NCBI GenBank assembly: GCA_013115125.1 | Contig: JABANN010000181.1 | Span: forward strand, 1 to 55,998 | DNA length: 55,998 nt | Direction of reading: 5' to 3' | From: Perkinsus olseni | Taxonomy: Eukaryota > Perkinsozoa > Perkinsida | In this document: one piece after another, positions 43,746 to 55,227 of the stretch | Numbering within the stretch: the first letter of the stretch is position 1 | How the letters are laid out: each line of letters begins with the position of its first letter | Translations under genes and position numbers: made by a program | The notes under the pieces: model-generated | The model's database searches: none | What the model was told of the DNA's origin: nothing | The model's input: the letters and a program-made list of their open reading frames with translations, nothing else

Positions 43746-44898
43746 GACTCGGAGATTATCACCTTTATTTCATTCCTTTGATACATTGTCTCATGGACTC
43801 AGTGTACCATTTTTGGGGGCCCTTAGAGCCCACAACAACAACTAGGAGGAGGGCATGGGTGATTTCCGTGCCTGCCTTAGTTCGGGACTGCGCTCCCTCG
43901 TCATCATAATTCCACTCTCCCTGTGGTGGCCCTATGACCCCAGTTTCCTGCAGTAGAGAATGCGGATATTCTCTTATTAGCATATGGTAGAATGATCGTG
44001 TAGGCTTGCTTGCTTGGCATTGACGATACCTGTACCAGTAGCTGCTTAGTTAATAAAGATGACTATTCAGTAGTCCTTTACTGCCTTTGCCACTACTAAG
44101 TGACAGCTGTCTCCCGCTTGCTGAGGGCTATCATTCGCTGTATTACTAGTACTACTACTTTATCACAACCTCTACGACTTCTGCTGCTTTGCTTCTGTAT
44201 CATCATCATCGTCGTCGTTATTAGGATTTCTAATGAAGATCCGAAGGACATCTCAAGTGCTGTCGCCGTCGCTGCTGCTTTCCTTTTATTTTTCTACCGG
44301 TCCTCCTTCCTCTAACCACTACCAAACCGTCTGCTCGCCCGTCACGTTTCACGCTCATCAGCATGATTCGCTGTACTATATTATAGCGTCGCTTTCTCTT
44401 ACTCTATATTCTCATTCTACTTTTTCTCACAGACTCTGCGCTCTCCGGAGCAAAGTGAGCGGCCGAGCAGTGACGAGTCCTCCACCGGATATCAGAATCC
44501 ATTTTGTCCCACCTGCCACCAGTCGTCACAGTTGCCGAAGTCCTTGCTGGAGAGGCCGCAGCAAGAGTCTCAATTTTGTCGTCACATTACAGCGAGTGCC
44601 GTGCACCTGACGATGCCGTCGTGGTCGGAGCGCTAACGCCGAAGCTGTCACTTATTGAACCATTTCGTGGTAGAAGAAGAAGAAGCAGCAGCAGCAATCG
44701 CTTTTTCCTATAGCAGCACTTAGAGGCCTTGGCGGCTACTTGTATTGGGTATTGTCCCAAGCCGAATCTGTTCTGAGTCCTCCGTTATGGCGTTGAGTAC
44801 TTCAATTTACCCGGGCGGTGACGGTATGGTTCGCGTCTTCTACTCGGGGCAGCATGCGCGAGTCTAATCTCAGCGGCAATTCCCAGTCTTTTTGACGC
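43746..44898. other. Intergenic, pyrimidine-rich with short microsatellites
   Basis: No supported gene. The stretch holds CTA and TCA or TCG triplet runs (about 44150-44215) and long pyrimidine-rich tracts on the plus strand. It separates the phosphatase from the first tetraspanin-like gene. Confidence 0.5.
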
Positions 44899-46218
44899 AT
44901 GCCGACCGATCCCACCTTCAAGTCAAGCGCTGGCGTACGCTTCCGGCGAGCTTTCGACTACACAGCTACAGGCTTCTGCGTCGCTTTCAACGCCTTCCTC
45001 TTCGTCTGGGGTGCAGGGAGCGTTGCCACTAGTAAGGTGTCTCTTCGTCAGCCTCGGTCCCTGTCGTCGCATGGTGGCTCTCCTGTTTGCAGGTATATGG
45101 AGCCTGTTACAGCACAGTTATCTAGGCTCGGTGCTGTCGATATTTCTCGCGCTCCTCTTCAACCTCCTCATGATCGCCACGTCTATTTACGGTTGTCGGG
45201 CGCTTGGTAGCAAGGGTCTCTCGAAGCAAATACGGTAAGGGGAGCTGACTTACCTAGTGTCAGGACTTACCATTTTCTAGGTACATGTGCATGGCAGTCA
45301 TTCTGTTGGTGCTCTTCTCAATCCTTCTAGCGAGCCAGTCTACTGACTACATAGCCACGCAAGCCATTAAACGCGACGGCGCCAACGCCTATGACAAGCA
45401 GATGGAGACTTCCGAGTACGACGTCCTGCACGACTACAGAAGATCGTAGGGCCCACTAAATGCGATTACGCGCGCTCGATATCGGCCCGGTCCCCTTAGG
45501 TTTTTTGGAGCCTGGGAGACGGCGAACTGCTCTGGCGGGAACTGTTCAGTTAACGGGTGAGGACGATGTGGTTTCTGTCTCGGATTTCAGTAGCGCTGGC
45601 GCTTCCAACACTTCAGGTGCCTCGAAGATCCTGTCCGCTTCGAACCTGTCTCGTGCACCGAGGACTCGAGTTTAGCAGCGCAGATCACTGCAGACGGGCG
45701 GAGGTAGCGGCTTGTGGCTTCGTTCTTTGTTGTTGCGTTCAACGCTCATTTCTCCAGGTATAACCATTCACACGAATATTTCCTTTGGTGCTACGCGGAC
45801 CAGGGAGTTCGGGCCCGGAGCGTCGATCTTGCTGAGGGGATGGTCAACTCCCTTTGCTGTACGGTGACGAGGTCCCTCTGACCTCTGGGAACTCCGCCAA
45901 GCTGGGGTCTCAATTTTGGTATCGCGAACCTGCGTGTGGCTGCTTGCAGATACGAGAGAGTTCGCCATATCCTCTTCGAGCACCGACTCCCTCGTGGTGA
46001 TGATTCTCCTAGCAGTGGCCATAGGCTCTATGATATTGGTAGGTTGGTCGCCGAAGCAGAGACAGTCTATCGGTTGCCTTCAGGCCGTGATCTCGGTCAT
46101 TGTTCTCGTCTCACGGCCGCATACGTGGCAAGACGACGACTTCCGTTTCGTGTCCGACGAGGAGATGTTTCACAAGGCATCAGCATCAGCGGAACCTCGC
46201 CCCTTTACGGTCGAGTGA
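44899..46218 (+). CDS. Tetraspanin-like four-helix membrane protein, copy 1
   Basis: Eight exons: 44899-45031, 45093-45234, 45281-45445, 45500-45556, 45617-45703, 45758-45859, 45950-46038 and 46084-46218, all with GT-AG introns that keep frame. Helix 1 is near FCVAFNAFLFVWGAG, helix 2 near LSIFLALLFNLLMIATS, helix 3 near MAVILLVLFSILLAS. A large loop between helices 3 and 4 carries six cysteines (NCSGGNC, NGC, EPVSC, LWC, SLC). Helix 4 is near LVVMILLAVAIGSMIL and continues past a splice site to VSRPHTWQDDD. The order of two helices, short loop, helix, long cysteine-rich loop and helix is the tetraspanin plan, though the CCG signature is absent. It should sit in the plasma or internal membrane. 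The neighbouring copy has the same intron positions. Confidence 0.8.
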
Positions 46219-46515
46219 CCATCGCCCTTCATCGTTAAGCCTTCGCGTTTTCTACTATACCCTTCTGTTTGTATAATGACAATTATTTGCACCTTAACAG
46301 CCCGCAATTCGGTTTCACCGCTGACACGTACAGCCTAGAGCTCAGCTGGTTGACGAATCTCAGCGTGGCAATCAGGGAAAGTTGGTCAACACTGATATTG
46401 TACAACGCGATAGGCCGTGCACCTCTCCGCCACGCGGCCTGAGTGGGTTCGGCACTACTGGAGCAGCGCAACGCGAGTGAGCAGGAATTTTATCAAGTGT
46501 TTCTTGGTTGTTCAC
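46219..46515. other. Spacer between tandem tetraspanin-like genes
   Basis: About 300 bp with no gene seen. It should hold the 3' end of copy 1 and the promoter or trans-splice acceptor of copy 2. Confidence 0.5.
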
Positions 46516-48010
46516 ATGAGCCAGCCCAAAACAAGGACCTTCCCGAATCGCCGAGCACAAGCCCGACACTGGTTCGAGTTGATTGCTAAGATCCTCTGCA
46601 TATCCTTCAACGGTGCCCTACTCTTCTTCGGCGTCGCCTCTCTCATAGTCAGTAGGCCGGGGCTGAGCACCCGACTGAGACGGGTGGTTGTTGATCCTGT
46701 TTGCCAGGTACGTGGCGGCTCTACACTCACGACTTAGTGGACGGTGCTATCGTGCTTTTCATCAACATCGTCTTCGCTATGTTCGTAGTGGCCATATCGC
46801 TCTACGGGTGTAGGGTCATAGGCGGCAGTAACGTCAACCGCCAGATACGGTAAGGGGGAGGCGTCCTACTGGCAACACGCCCACCTACTTCCCCGTTCCA
46901 CGATCTGCGGTTTGCCAATGGCGATAGCTATGGCATTGTATTATGTGGATCGTAGTTGAAGCTCTCTGCAGGGGATGGGCGCGGTGAGTATAATACCCTG
47001 AGCTGCATCGTTCTCGAATCAGGTACGGCTTCTACGCTTTCGTATTGTTCCTGATTAATGTCGGCCTCTTGTGGCACTATGTGATTTACAAGAAGGCCTT
47101 TAAGAACATCACGGAGAATGGTGCCAATGCCTACGACGACCCGGCGGACGGCAAGGAGAACAGCCTCCTCGATTCGTTCCGCAGCTCGTAGGCTACCAGC
47201 TGCAGTCAGGGACGGCAGCAGATTCTTCCCGTTGTCAGGTTCTATGGGTATTGGAATGACGGAAACTGCACAGGAGGGGAGTGCTCCAGTGCTGGGTAAG
47301 GGCGGCGCATCTTATGGTAGCCGACCATTCTTCTGCGTGCGATGTCGATATCTTTCAGCTGTGTCGGCTCTCCCATCCCGTTCGAGCCTGTTGTGTGCGA
47401 GAGTGACGGTGGCTTCGGTCGTTCTGTGACGGACGCTGGGCTTAAGTGAGTGGACGGGTATGGGAGTCGCCCATCAGAGTCCCCATTGACTCGTGCCCCG
47501 GCCTTCTATCTTGTATCTTCGCCCTCTGTCCGTCACAGGTTCGCCTCAGGTACGATCGGACTACCGATTACCTCCTCGAGTGTGTGGACAATCAGGATAG
47601 GGCATCTGATGAGTCCGTCGGAATGGTCACTTCCCTCTGTTGTAAGCTCCGCCGGCCAACGCTTCAACAGCTCGGCTTCTTCGTAGATACACGCGAGGCC
47701 TGGGCAGCTGACCAGAAGGTCGACGCCATGTTCGGTATGATCATCACAGCGATCTTCGTAGCCTTCTTATTATTCGTAAGCGCAGCTCGGCCAGTTCGAA
47801 GCGACTTGGCTGCAACGCTGCTCCGCTCAGGTGCTCCTATCAATTGTCTTATTTGTGTCGAGGCCGCGGACTTGGCAAGACGACGACGTGCCTTTAGTGA
47901 AAGATTCGGAACTCGAACTGGCTGACCTGCCGCCATTGGAAGCAACGCCGCAGGAGAAGCAGGAGCAATCCAGCGTCCATCACCTGCTAGTTCCGCCTCC
48001 ACCAGTCTGA
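46516..48010 (+). CDS. Tetraspanin-like four-helix membrane protein, copy 2
   Basis: Eight exons in the same phases as copy 1: 46516-46651, 46708-46849, 47023-47187, 47239-47295, 47359-47445, 47550-47641, 47687-47775 and 47831-48010. Exons 2 to 5 are the same length as in copy 1 (142, 165, 57 and 87 bp). Helices lie near ILCISFNGALLFFGVASL, IVLFINIVFAMFVVAIS, FYAFVLFLINVGLLW and FGMIITAIFVAFLLF. Shared blocks with copy 1 include YGCR, RQIRY, ENGANAYD (GANAYD), NCTGGEC, PFEPV-C, SLCYTRE and VSRPRTWQDDD. The cytoplasmic tail is longer, acidic and proline-rich. Intron 2 is 173 bp here but 46 bp in copy 1. The two genes are a tandem duplication that has diverged mostly outside the loop core. Confidence 0.82.
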
Positions 48011-48479
48011 TGCTTATTTTTTATGATTCTAATGCTCGATAGCCCGACTGCTTCAAGCCTACTCTAAATTGTCTCCCCTGCAAGGATTGAGTCGTGTTGT
48101 GAACGTGTCAATTATTTCCCTGCGGGTGGTGGAGAGTTTCGAAGCTACTGCCGCTAGGCCATAGCCTCAGACCGCTATGGACCATTTGTTCGTGGTTGAG
48201 CTTGAACCCACGCGCCCTTGATGTCACTGAGCAACGTGCAGAGGCAGGAAGCCGCCGGCCTTCTCTTGGACCATTCTCATAAGAGACTCCTCAAGCCGCC
48301 TTCAATTCAGAGTAACCATACCACAAATCCACCAGCTTACCCCAAGTAGGAGCCCGGCAACACGCTGGGGCATCCGGTTCCGGTAGATCACCCGAAGCGG
48401 AGCCTCTCTCTGGCCGCAGCGGGGAAGTGTACTCAGCATGGTCTTCCAGCCAGGATCAGCTGGGAGCTTCCCATAGATC
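48011..48479. other. Intergenic after the tetraspanin pair
   Basis: No supported gene. A minus-strand frame ending at 48302 has a hydrophobic end but lacks any supporting exon or motif. An upstream exon of the next plus-strand gene may lie here, because a TAG acceptor precedes its first clear exon. Confidence 0.35.
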
Positions 48480-50230
48480 AACCACGGGTACGTGGATGAT
48501 GAGCCTTGGTCAAGGCTGCGCCGCACTCCTCCAGGCAAGCGTCCTTCGCCGCCCCGAGGGATGGCCTCGGAGCTGTCCACGAGTCGCAGGGCGGCCTATC
48601 ATCTGATGAGAGAGCGACTGAAGCTCTCTGGTGGACGAGCCGGCAAAGACAAGCTGAGAACCCGCCGGAGCAAAGTGGTAGGCGGCAGTTCTCCTTTTTG
48701 GGACGGAGGTCGGGCCTCGTCCATTGAGCTGCCTTGGTCGTTTGCTGGCTCGTTGTTGCCCTCTTCGTAGGTGACCACTTTCGGTACGGCCCCACGCTTC
48801 GGATACAGGAGCCTCCCAGGCAGCACCCCTCGGAGGAAGCTCTCATCGTCGAATACGAATAAGCTGCGCAGGGGCGACAACGTTGACTTGTCACAGAAGG
48901 TGCCGCCCAATGTGTCTTCTGTGGACCTCACTATGCGCTCAGGGGTGGGGCATTCCGAACTGCTCCCTGCCCTGCCTAGGCTGGGGCGGCGATACTTGCT
49001 CATCGCCCGTCCCCAGCGGTTCAGAGATGTCCCATGCGGTGGAAATAGAAGTGCAGACCTCGCCGCGGAGTCACTCCCAGTACAGTCCCTGAGGGTGCCG
49101 GCCATGACGCCGCCCTCTCAGGCACACCGCCTCCCGCTCCTCGTGGTCCGACAACGATTCAAGCCACAGCTTTGTGAGAGCCACATTCACTGCAACGGAC
49201 CATGTGCAAGCGACAGCTTCTCGGTCGCCGACGAGCGATGTACGCCCGTCTGAGTGCAGCGGCACTCTGAGCTTGTTTAAAGTTGCAAACTAGATAGGCT
49301 GGCGGATGCGGTCTAGCGGACAGGCTCTCAGCGTCAGGCACCGTCCCGGCATTCGCCACCACTAGGAAGCAGTGCATCTCACGACAAGGGCCAGCAGACT
49401 GTCGACGGAGCTCAGATGTGAAGCGGGGCTTACCCTCGACGGTAGATTATTCAACCTTTCAGCTCCGGTAGTGTGGTGACCCCCGTCAAGGCCCCCTATG
49501 TGCTCACGGATCGTGTGAATACAGAGGTCAGGGATACACGATTATCCACCGCTTCCCGCGATCCTCTCCCGTGTGATATCAGGTATCGCCTGTTAATACT
49601 AGTAGAGTAAAGGACCTCAGCCCGAGCGCACTTCCGAAGCTCAGCACGAGAGACTTCCTGCGTCGAGTGTACATCGCAGATCAAGGAGCGACGCCCGCCA
49701 CAACATGCTCGACCCCGTACAAGGAGCAACAGACTTCACGATCTATGTCACCGCAAACACCGCAGCTATCGACGCCCCTCAATGTCCATCATTCGGCCAG
49801 GAGGAAGATCGAAGTACCGGACGGCGGTTTGCCTGGCGACTGTTTTTTTTGGTAGATCCGTACCTCATCTCCTCCACGGATGGGCCCGAACCAGCGCGGA
49901 ATGGAGTGCAGCATGCCCCTGCAGATGAGCCTGCCGTTGAGCACACCTCAACATGCTGGCCTGGACCGGTCGCGTGGCCCTCCCACCTGCGAGCGATCCT
50001 GCCCTCTCTCTCCGTGCTGTAGATCGACTGTGATAGCAGAGACGCACTACGTCGAGAACCCACTGCTCACACCGCAAAGGATAAGATTCTTTCCTAGATA
50101 CCGATCTGTCTCAGTTCGTCAACCTCTATCATTACAGCGGCAGGTTGTCGTGTCCCCCCCAACTCTGCTATATACAGCAGCCCCGCCCGTGACTGTGCGG
50201 ACCTATAGGGTTATTCATCAGGAATTCTGA
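48480..50230 (+). CDS. Unidentified multi-exon gene with FGTAPRF motif
   Basis: The first clear exon opens after an acceptor-like CCATAG near 48479 and encodes a basic stretch ending LRTRRSK. A 107-bp intron then joins it to VTTFGTAPRFGYRSL (about 48771). FGTAPRF is typical of sperm-tail PG-rich repeat proteins linked to flagellar axonemes, but only one unit is seen here. Later exons encode TPVKAPYVLTDRVN (about 49480), LSPSALPKLSTRDFLRRV (about 49618) and finally ETHYVENPLLTPQRIRFFPR through VRTYRVIHQEF, with a stop at 50228. Start and several exon edges are not resolved. A minus-strand frame at 48599-49105 overlaps but looks like a shadow. Confidence 0.42.
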
Positions 50231-50438
50231 CTTGCCGATAATCCATTCATAACTCTAAGCATGCGCACCTCATGCTGCATGGCATATTCATTTCCGTGAA
50301 GGATTTGGTTCTGCGTTCTTCAGCAGGGGAGATAGGAGATTCATAAGAGCGAGTACTTCGCTTTGAAGTTTTCTTGACTGGACAACACAACAGTACAGCG
50401 TGGAAATATTATTGCAATGCGGGCATGCGCCTCTCTGT
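50231..50438. other. Intergenic between convergent genes
   Basis: No gene or repeat seen in about 200 bp between the 3' ends of two convergent genes. Confidence 0.45.
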
Positions 50439-53123
50439 TCAATTAACCCTTGCTTTGGCTGCAATAGAGTCGGCCTTCCCGTTGAGAGCGGCCATTTCGG
50501 CCTCGACTGCGTGTAGCCGTCCGTCTATCTCCTACCAGCCAACACCATTCAACCGTCAACCGCCCGCCTCCTTTTGCCTGACCGTACTCGCCTACTTGCT
50601 CACGCTGCCGCCTCTCCTTCGCGGCATCTTCCATCTCTTGGATCTTCTCCCGTAACACCGCGAGCTTCACTTCTCGCTGCAATGCTTCTTCGTCGGCAGG
50701 CGGGATCACCGTTGGTGCTGAGACAGCAATACCTCCAAAAAGGGGCGCCACAGGGCAAACGCTGAGCTGATCAAGCGTTAGTGAGCCAGCATTGACCTTC
50801 TATTGGGTTTCACCTCGCTCAATCACCTTGGAGACCGTAGGGAGGGACGGTCGTGCAGCCTTACCTGCCGGACTGCCTACAAAGACCTTCTCAGCCAGAG
50901 TTGCGTCAAGATCTTTTATCTTCTGAAACACTCCAAGTTCGATTAAATGCGAGAGGACTCCGTTGCAAACTTTGCTATAGAACCTGTTCACAGATGGAAA
51001 ATTAACCCGAACCAGCCGAACGAATCACTTTCGCTGGATCCGCAGGTCCGTTTCGTGGTCCAGAGGCCATGAATGTGGATCGTACGTGAGAACCTGCGAT
51101 AGGCGAAATGCTCTGGCGACGCCGAGCAGACGCGAACCTACATCCTGGCAGTCTTTGATCTGGTCGATTAGCCACTCAGTTAGTAACGTCTCCCGCCCCA
51201 CGACCCCGGGGTGCCGGGCCGTGTTCTGATTTTCCACCATTCTCGCAATGCGAACTAAAGATTGACTGGGACGAAGTCGAACTCAACTCGGAGGAGTGTT
51301 ATCATCGAAACAATCCGAAACGCTCATTGAAATGAAACCACATGCATTCATACCGGTGGTGCGCCTGAACGGCGACTGCCCAGACGCACATCACTAGAGA
51401 CTGCGAGTCCAACGGTCGAAGGGACATGACGCGGTCAACGGCGTCGAAGAAGATGGCATCCTCGAGGACGTAACCAGTGACACTGGCCGACCAGAGAGCA
51501 AGCGAGAGATCTTGCGCCGTCCCTCGCCGGATTGCGGGTCCGAGATCCACCATGGGATAGCCAGCGCCTTTGGTGACGTAGGCAGCCATGGTGGCAGTGA
51601 GACGCTCCGACGTTCGAGCCACAACTGACGCCAGCTGCCATAACTCTTCAGGGACCTTGGCACCGACCACGTCACTCGCCCAGATGAGCTTGGTCAAAGA
51701 CTGAGCGTCAGCCGAGTTGGCGACGAGCACTCGTTCGCACGCCTTCAAGCACAAGCCGCTTGAATGGTATCCGGACTTGGCGATGGCGTACGCTATTCCA
51801 CACTAAAAGCAGAGAGCAATTTCAACTCGACAAGGAGAAATATGTCCTCCCGAGCCTTACTGTCGCTCGAGCATCATAAAGGTCAGGATTGTTGCACACC
51901 ACTGCAATGGCCTTAGGCGTGAGCACGCTGTCCAGCGCTTGCATTCTAACCAGGGCGTGCAGCATCCTCGATAGCCCCTGGCCCGTGAAGCTACAAGAAA
52001 AAGAATCTGTCGCCTAACTCCTCGAGGACTCTCAAGCTCACTAAGTCAAATTGATCTTTGTGAAGACAGCGAGGGCCTTGCCGGCATCCGCCGCCCACTT
52101 AGGACGGGCTTGAAGCCGCTCTTCCGGGAAGAGAGACGCCAGAGCAGCCGCCACCTCCACCACGTTGCGTGCAGTGAATTGGTCATCGAGCTTGGGGGCT
52201 ATCGCATGCTGCCAGACAGCGCCCCTGAATCATGGACCGAATGCGGAAATACATGATAAATAGATAGAACTCACATTTGGGCTGTTGTGATGCCCGAGGA
52301 ATGCGGCGACGATATCGCTGAGCAGAGGAGGGCCACCTCAGCTGGTCGAAGCCTTTTGGCGATGTCTCCCCTTCCCAGGTAGGAACAGAGCTCCGCCCAG
52401 CAGGCCTTGCCACGAGAAAGATACTCCGATCATCACTGGGCGAAGGGACCGACCTCGATGTCCTGCTCTTCCTCAGACCCAGCAAGGAACGGCTTGATTC
52501 GCGACAACGACCAGAGGATACAGGCGGCATCCCCTGTAGATATCTTCACAGCTTCAACCCGAACCCGGACGGCGTGGTCGAGGACGAGCTTACTGACATC
52601 ATAGCGAATACACCGAGGAGGCCGTAGAACAGCAGAATGACGCTACGCTATTTGACGCCGCCTGTCGTGCTGCGGCACGTCGCCGATAAGCTTCGTGAGA
52701 GCGTACACTGCGTCGGAGATTACCCTGCCGCTGACCAGTATGTGACTGGGCCGACCCCACTTGGCAGTCTCGAACTCCAGTAGCTTGCCGCCGAGCTCGA
52801 TGAGTACATCCACGTCCCGCGAACCTATGAACCGTGACAACGATAAAGACACGGATCTGTGCACCACAGCGTCGCCGCGGCACGAAGATGCGCCTCAGCC
52901 ACGTACGAATGGCCGACTCACGTTGCGCTCTGAGCTTGTTCATCGCCAGATTTATGTTGCTGACGGACATGACCCCGAGGTGGCTCCTGGCGATTTCCGC
53001 CGGGTCGCAGCCATGTTTGAGCTTCTGTTGGAGCTCTGCTTGCCGGGATAGCTGCCATGATGCTGGCCTTATACTGATGGTCGAAAATAGCCGCCTTGGT
53101 GCGCGGGAGGGATGAACCGCCAT
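50439..53123 (-). CDS. Helical-repeat protein, probably organellar RNA-binding (FASTK/OPR-like)
   Basis: Multi-exon minus-strand gene. The start at 53123 (MAVHPSRAPRRLFST) looks like a mitochondrial targeting peptide, basic with an RRLFS cleavage-like site. Exons then encode repeated helical pairs: FIGSRDVDVLIELGGKLLEF (about 52830), GRVISDAVYALTKLIGD (about 52720), GDAACILWSLSRIKPFL (about 52510), LRPAEVALLCSAI (about 52350), MLHALVRMQALDSVLTPKAI (about 51950), AQDLSLALWSASVTGYVLED (about 51500) and LDSQSLVMCVWAVAVQ (about 51410). This SLxxALWAxxxL pattern is that of FASTK and octotricopeptide-like RNA-binding proteins. The last exons (50790-50439) add a charged coiled coil (LAVLREKIQEMEDAAKERR). 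No RAP domain is visible, unlike the gene at 26858-29332. Joining the final coiled-coil exons is likely but not certain. Confidence 0.7.
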
Positions 53124-53613
53124 TAAGCGATGACGCCTAAGGGCAGCCCGTCAGGCGTTCTACTGCAGAGGCTATACACATGAAATGCCATGGAACTTCG
53201 GAGTCAACATCGAAGCTGCTGAAGTTAAGTCGGACTCTACTCAGAAATCAAAGTTTCAAGAAAACGCCCGATTAAACGACGACACTCGAAACTTGTAACG
53301 GCGTGAGCGCTCAGCTACTTCATCTTTAGAGTGTCGGGCCCGGACTCCGCGGAATAACGGCCCGCATACGAATGCTCGAAGACTGAGAGGAACTGGCACT
53401 GAGAGGATTACCCAACCAAACGCAAGAAAGACAGGCGAGGTGAGCATCGAGTTAATGAAGTTAGTGAAAAAGCCGTGAAAAAGGTGAGTAGCCGTTGGCT
53501 ACTAGCATGGTAACCGAGAATAAGTATAAGTAAAGCGGCGCCTCCGTCTAAGGCAGCGCTTCTATTGCTGTTTGGGGTAGTAGCGTGGGTTATACTACTC
53601 GATGCGGCAAGCC
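53124..53613. other. Intergenic
   Basis: No gene seen between the start of the helical-repeat gene and the stop of the transglutaminase-like gene. It probably contains the promoter of the former. Confidence 0.45.
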
Positions 53614-54795
53614 TCATGTTTGCCCCCCTTGGACGGGGTGCTTTTCAACAATAGGCCGCACTTTGGTAAGTTCGCAGCCCCTGGGATCTCCCCTGTTCTG
53701 GTAAGACTCGCTGACGTCCCAAGCGCGAACGGCGGTGTTGCCCCAGTCCCACACCAAAGGAAAGTGGCCAAACGGGGTTGGCTTGTTACCGATGCCAACG
53801 AAGTAATTCTCGTCTCGCTGGAGCATTTCTGGCGGAGCGTACGAAGACGCGTAGATGCTGTGGTTCATGGTACCGTCAATCTGGTAAATCGCCGGGATTG
53901 GGGAGAACCAGGATGCATTCAAAGGGGACTTCGCGTTGGCCTGGTCCACCATCACCCACCCACGATACGGCAGATCCGGAATGAAAGCTTCGACCTGACG
54001 AACGGCAGCTCTCCACATGCATTTCCTGGCGCGCGAAAAATCCGCGGGACTAGCGATTCTACAGCATGACAAGCTAGTGTAAATGCTCCCCCGATACCCA
54101 ATCGTGATTTCCGCAAGCATCATCAGCATCGCCATGAGGGCACTTATCCGGCCCAAGGTTCCAATGAGGAGTTCCCACGATCCTTGCGGGGACGCCAACT
54201 GCTCTTAAAGCCGATACCAGGAAGATGGACAACCCTAAGGTCGCACGATGATGCGGGGAAAATGTGGTATCACTGCCTACCAGTACAGGATGAGTTTTTC
54301 CTCTCGATAACTTCATAAAGACTGTACGCGTTGAGCCCTGAGCCCGTCCCAGAAGCGAACTTGATAGGTGGGGTGGTGTACGACCACGCCTCACGGTTCA
54401 GAGTCTCCACCGCGCAGGTAACGTCCTTGCACCCAGCCACGACCCTCCGCATGAATCTACTAAACTTGCGCCCTTCAACACTACGACACCCTCTAAAGTC
54501 GTCGGCCTCCTCGGTGAGCGAAGCGTAGGGCGGCAAGATACCATTCAACAAGAACATAATTTCGGGTACATATCTTTTTTTCCCTCCACGGCGAGCCCTT
54601 CCAGGCAGCTATGGCTTTGTCTACTTGACACGCTAAGAATGGTCGGCCGATTTTCGAACTCTCGTCCATCGGTCTCAAGTACTTCCTCATAAAGTACATC
54701 GAGCGGCGGAAGAGACGACCATAGTCGTCGGCGATAGGAGACGCCGCAGTGGAGAGCATTACTACTACGACGATGATGCACGGCCAGAGTAGCAT
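53614..54795 (-). CDS. Secreted transglutaminase-like cysteine enzyme, frameshifted
   Basis: Starts at 54795 with a signal peptide (hydrophobic IIVVVVMLSTA ending near AAS). The transglutaminase-like core follows: LPPYASLTEEADDFR, SLYEVIERKNSSCTG with the catalytic Cys, an intron of about 45 bp, then LSIFLVSALRAVGVPARIVG and PHWN. GNHDW supplies the catalytic His and, after a longer intron, VEAFIPDLPYRGWVMVD supplies the Asp. The C-terminal part is well preserved (GHFPLVWDWGNTAVRAWDV) to the stop at 53614. The signal-peptide exon and the core are in different frames, and the change falls in a run of seven A (minus strand; 54575-54581), within the family block W-R-E...V-P-E-I. No intron placement mends it, so this is either a homopolymer sequencing error or an early pseudogene. 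The predicted activity is amide hydrolysis or transfer outside the cell. Confidence 0.75.
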
Positions 54796-55227
54796 AGTGT
54801 AAAGTAAAGAGACAGCCTAAAAAGCAACGAGCGTACCCGATACGCCTTCCAGGCTGTCAGTGGTTATCTGTGTTGTCGGTCCCCACCCATAACGAGCGAG
54901 CAGAGGAGCTGGCCAGCCCTTCTCTGGAGAGCTGCTGCTGATGGTTAGATTTGCGGAGCACTTTAGGTAGACTCTACCTGGTAGAGGATCGACACTTGAA
55001 CTCTGACTACGATACCGTTAACTCGAGACATACTCCGTCCCGGACGGTGGAGCGAAATAACAGCGAAGGGAGAGGATACAGGGTTTGAGTGGCTGACATC
55101 AAAAATAAGGTTGCCGAGGCGACCCAGCATGGCTCAGTGGCCATGCCACACGCCGCTGTATGGGCCACGTGTACACCCGTAGCGAAGCTGGCGTCCGCGC
55201 CGACGAATTTTTTCGGAACATGAACGC
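54796..55227. other. Upstream region of the transglutaminase-like gene
   Basis: No clear gene. A minus-strand frame at 55007-55243 (GVHVPKKFVGADASFATG) could be a further 3' exon of the polyglutamine gene on the right, but I see no motif. Confidence 0.3.

Noticed and set aside
45475-46218. Second small gene after tetraspanin-like copy 1
   Set aside because: Its exons align with exons 4-8 of the spliced tetraspanin-like protein in both copies, so it is the same gene.
48599-49105. 168-codon minus-strand frame
   Set aside because: It is antisense to exons of a plus-strand gene whose splice junction restores a recognisable motif; it has none of its own.
54575-54625. A 51-bp GT-AG interval that could be an intron mending the transglutaminase frame
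   Set aside because: Removing it leaves the reading frame unchanged and would delete a family-like block.
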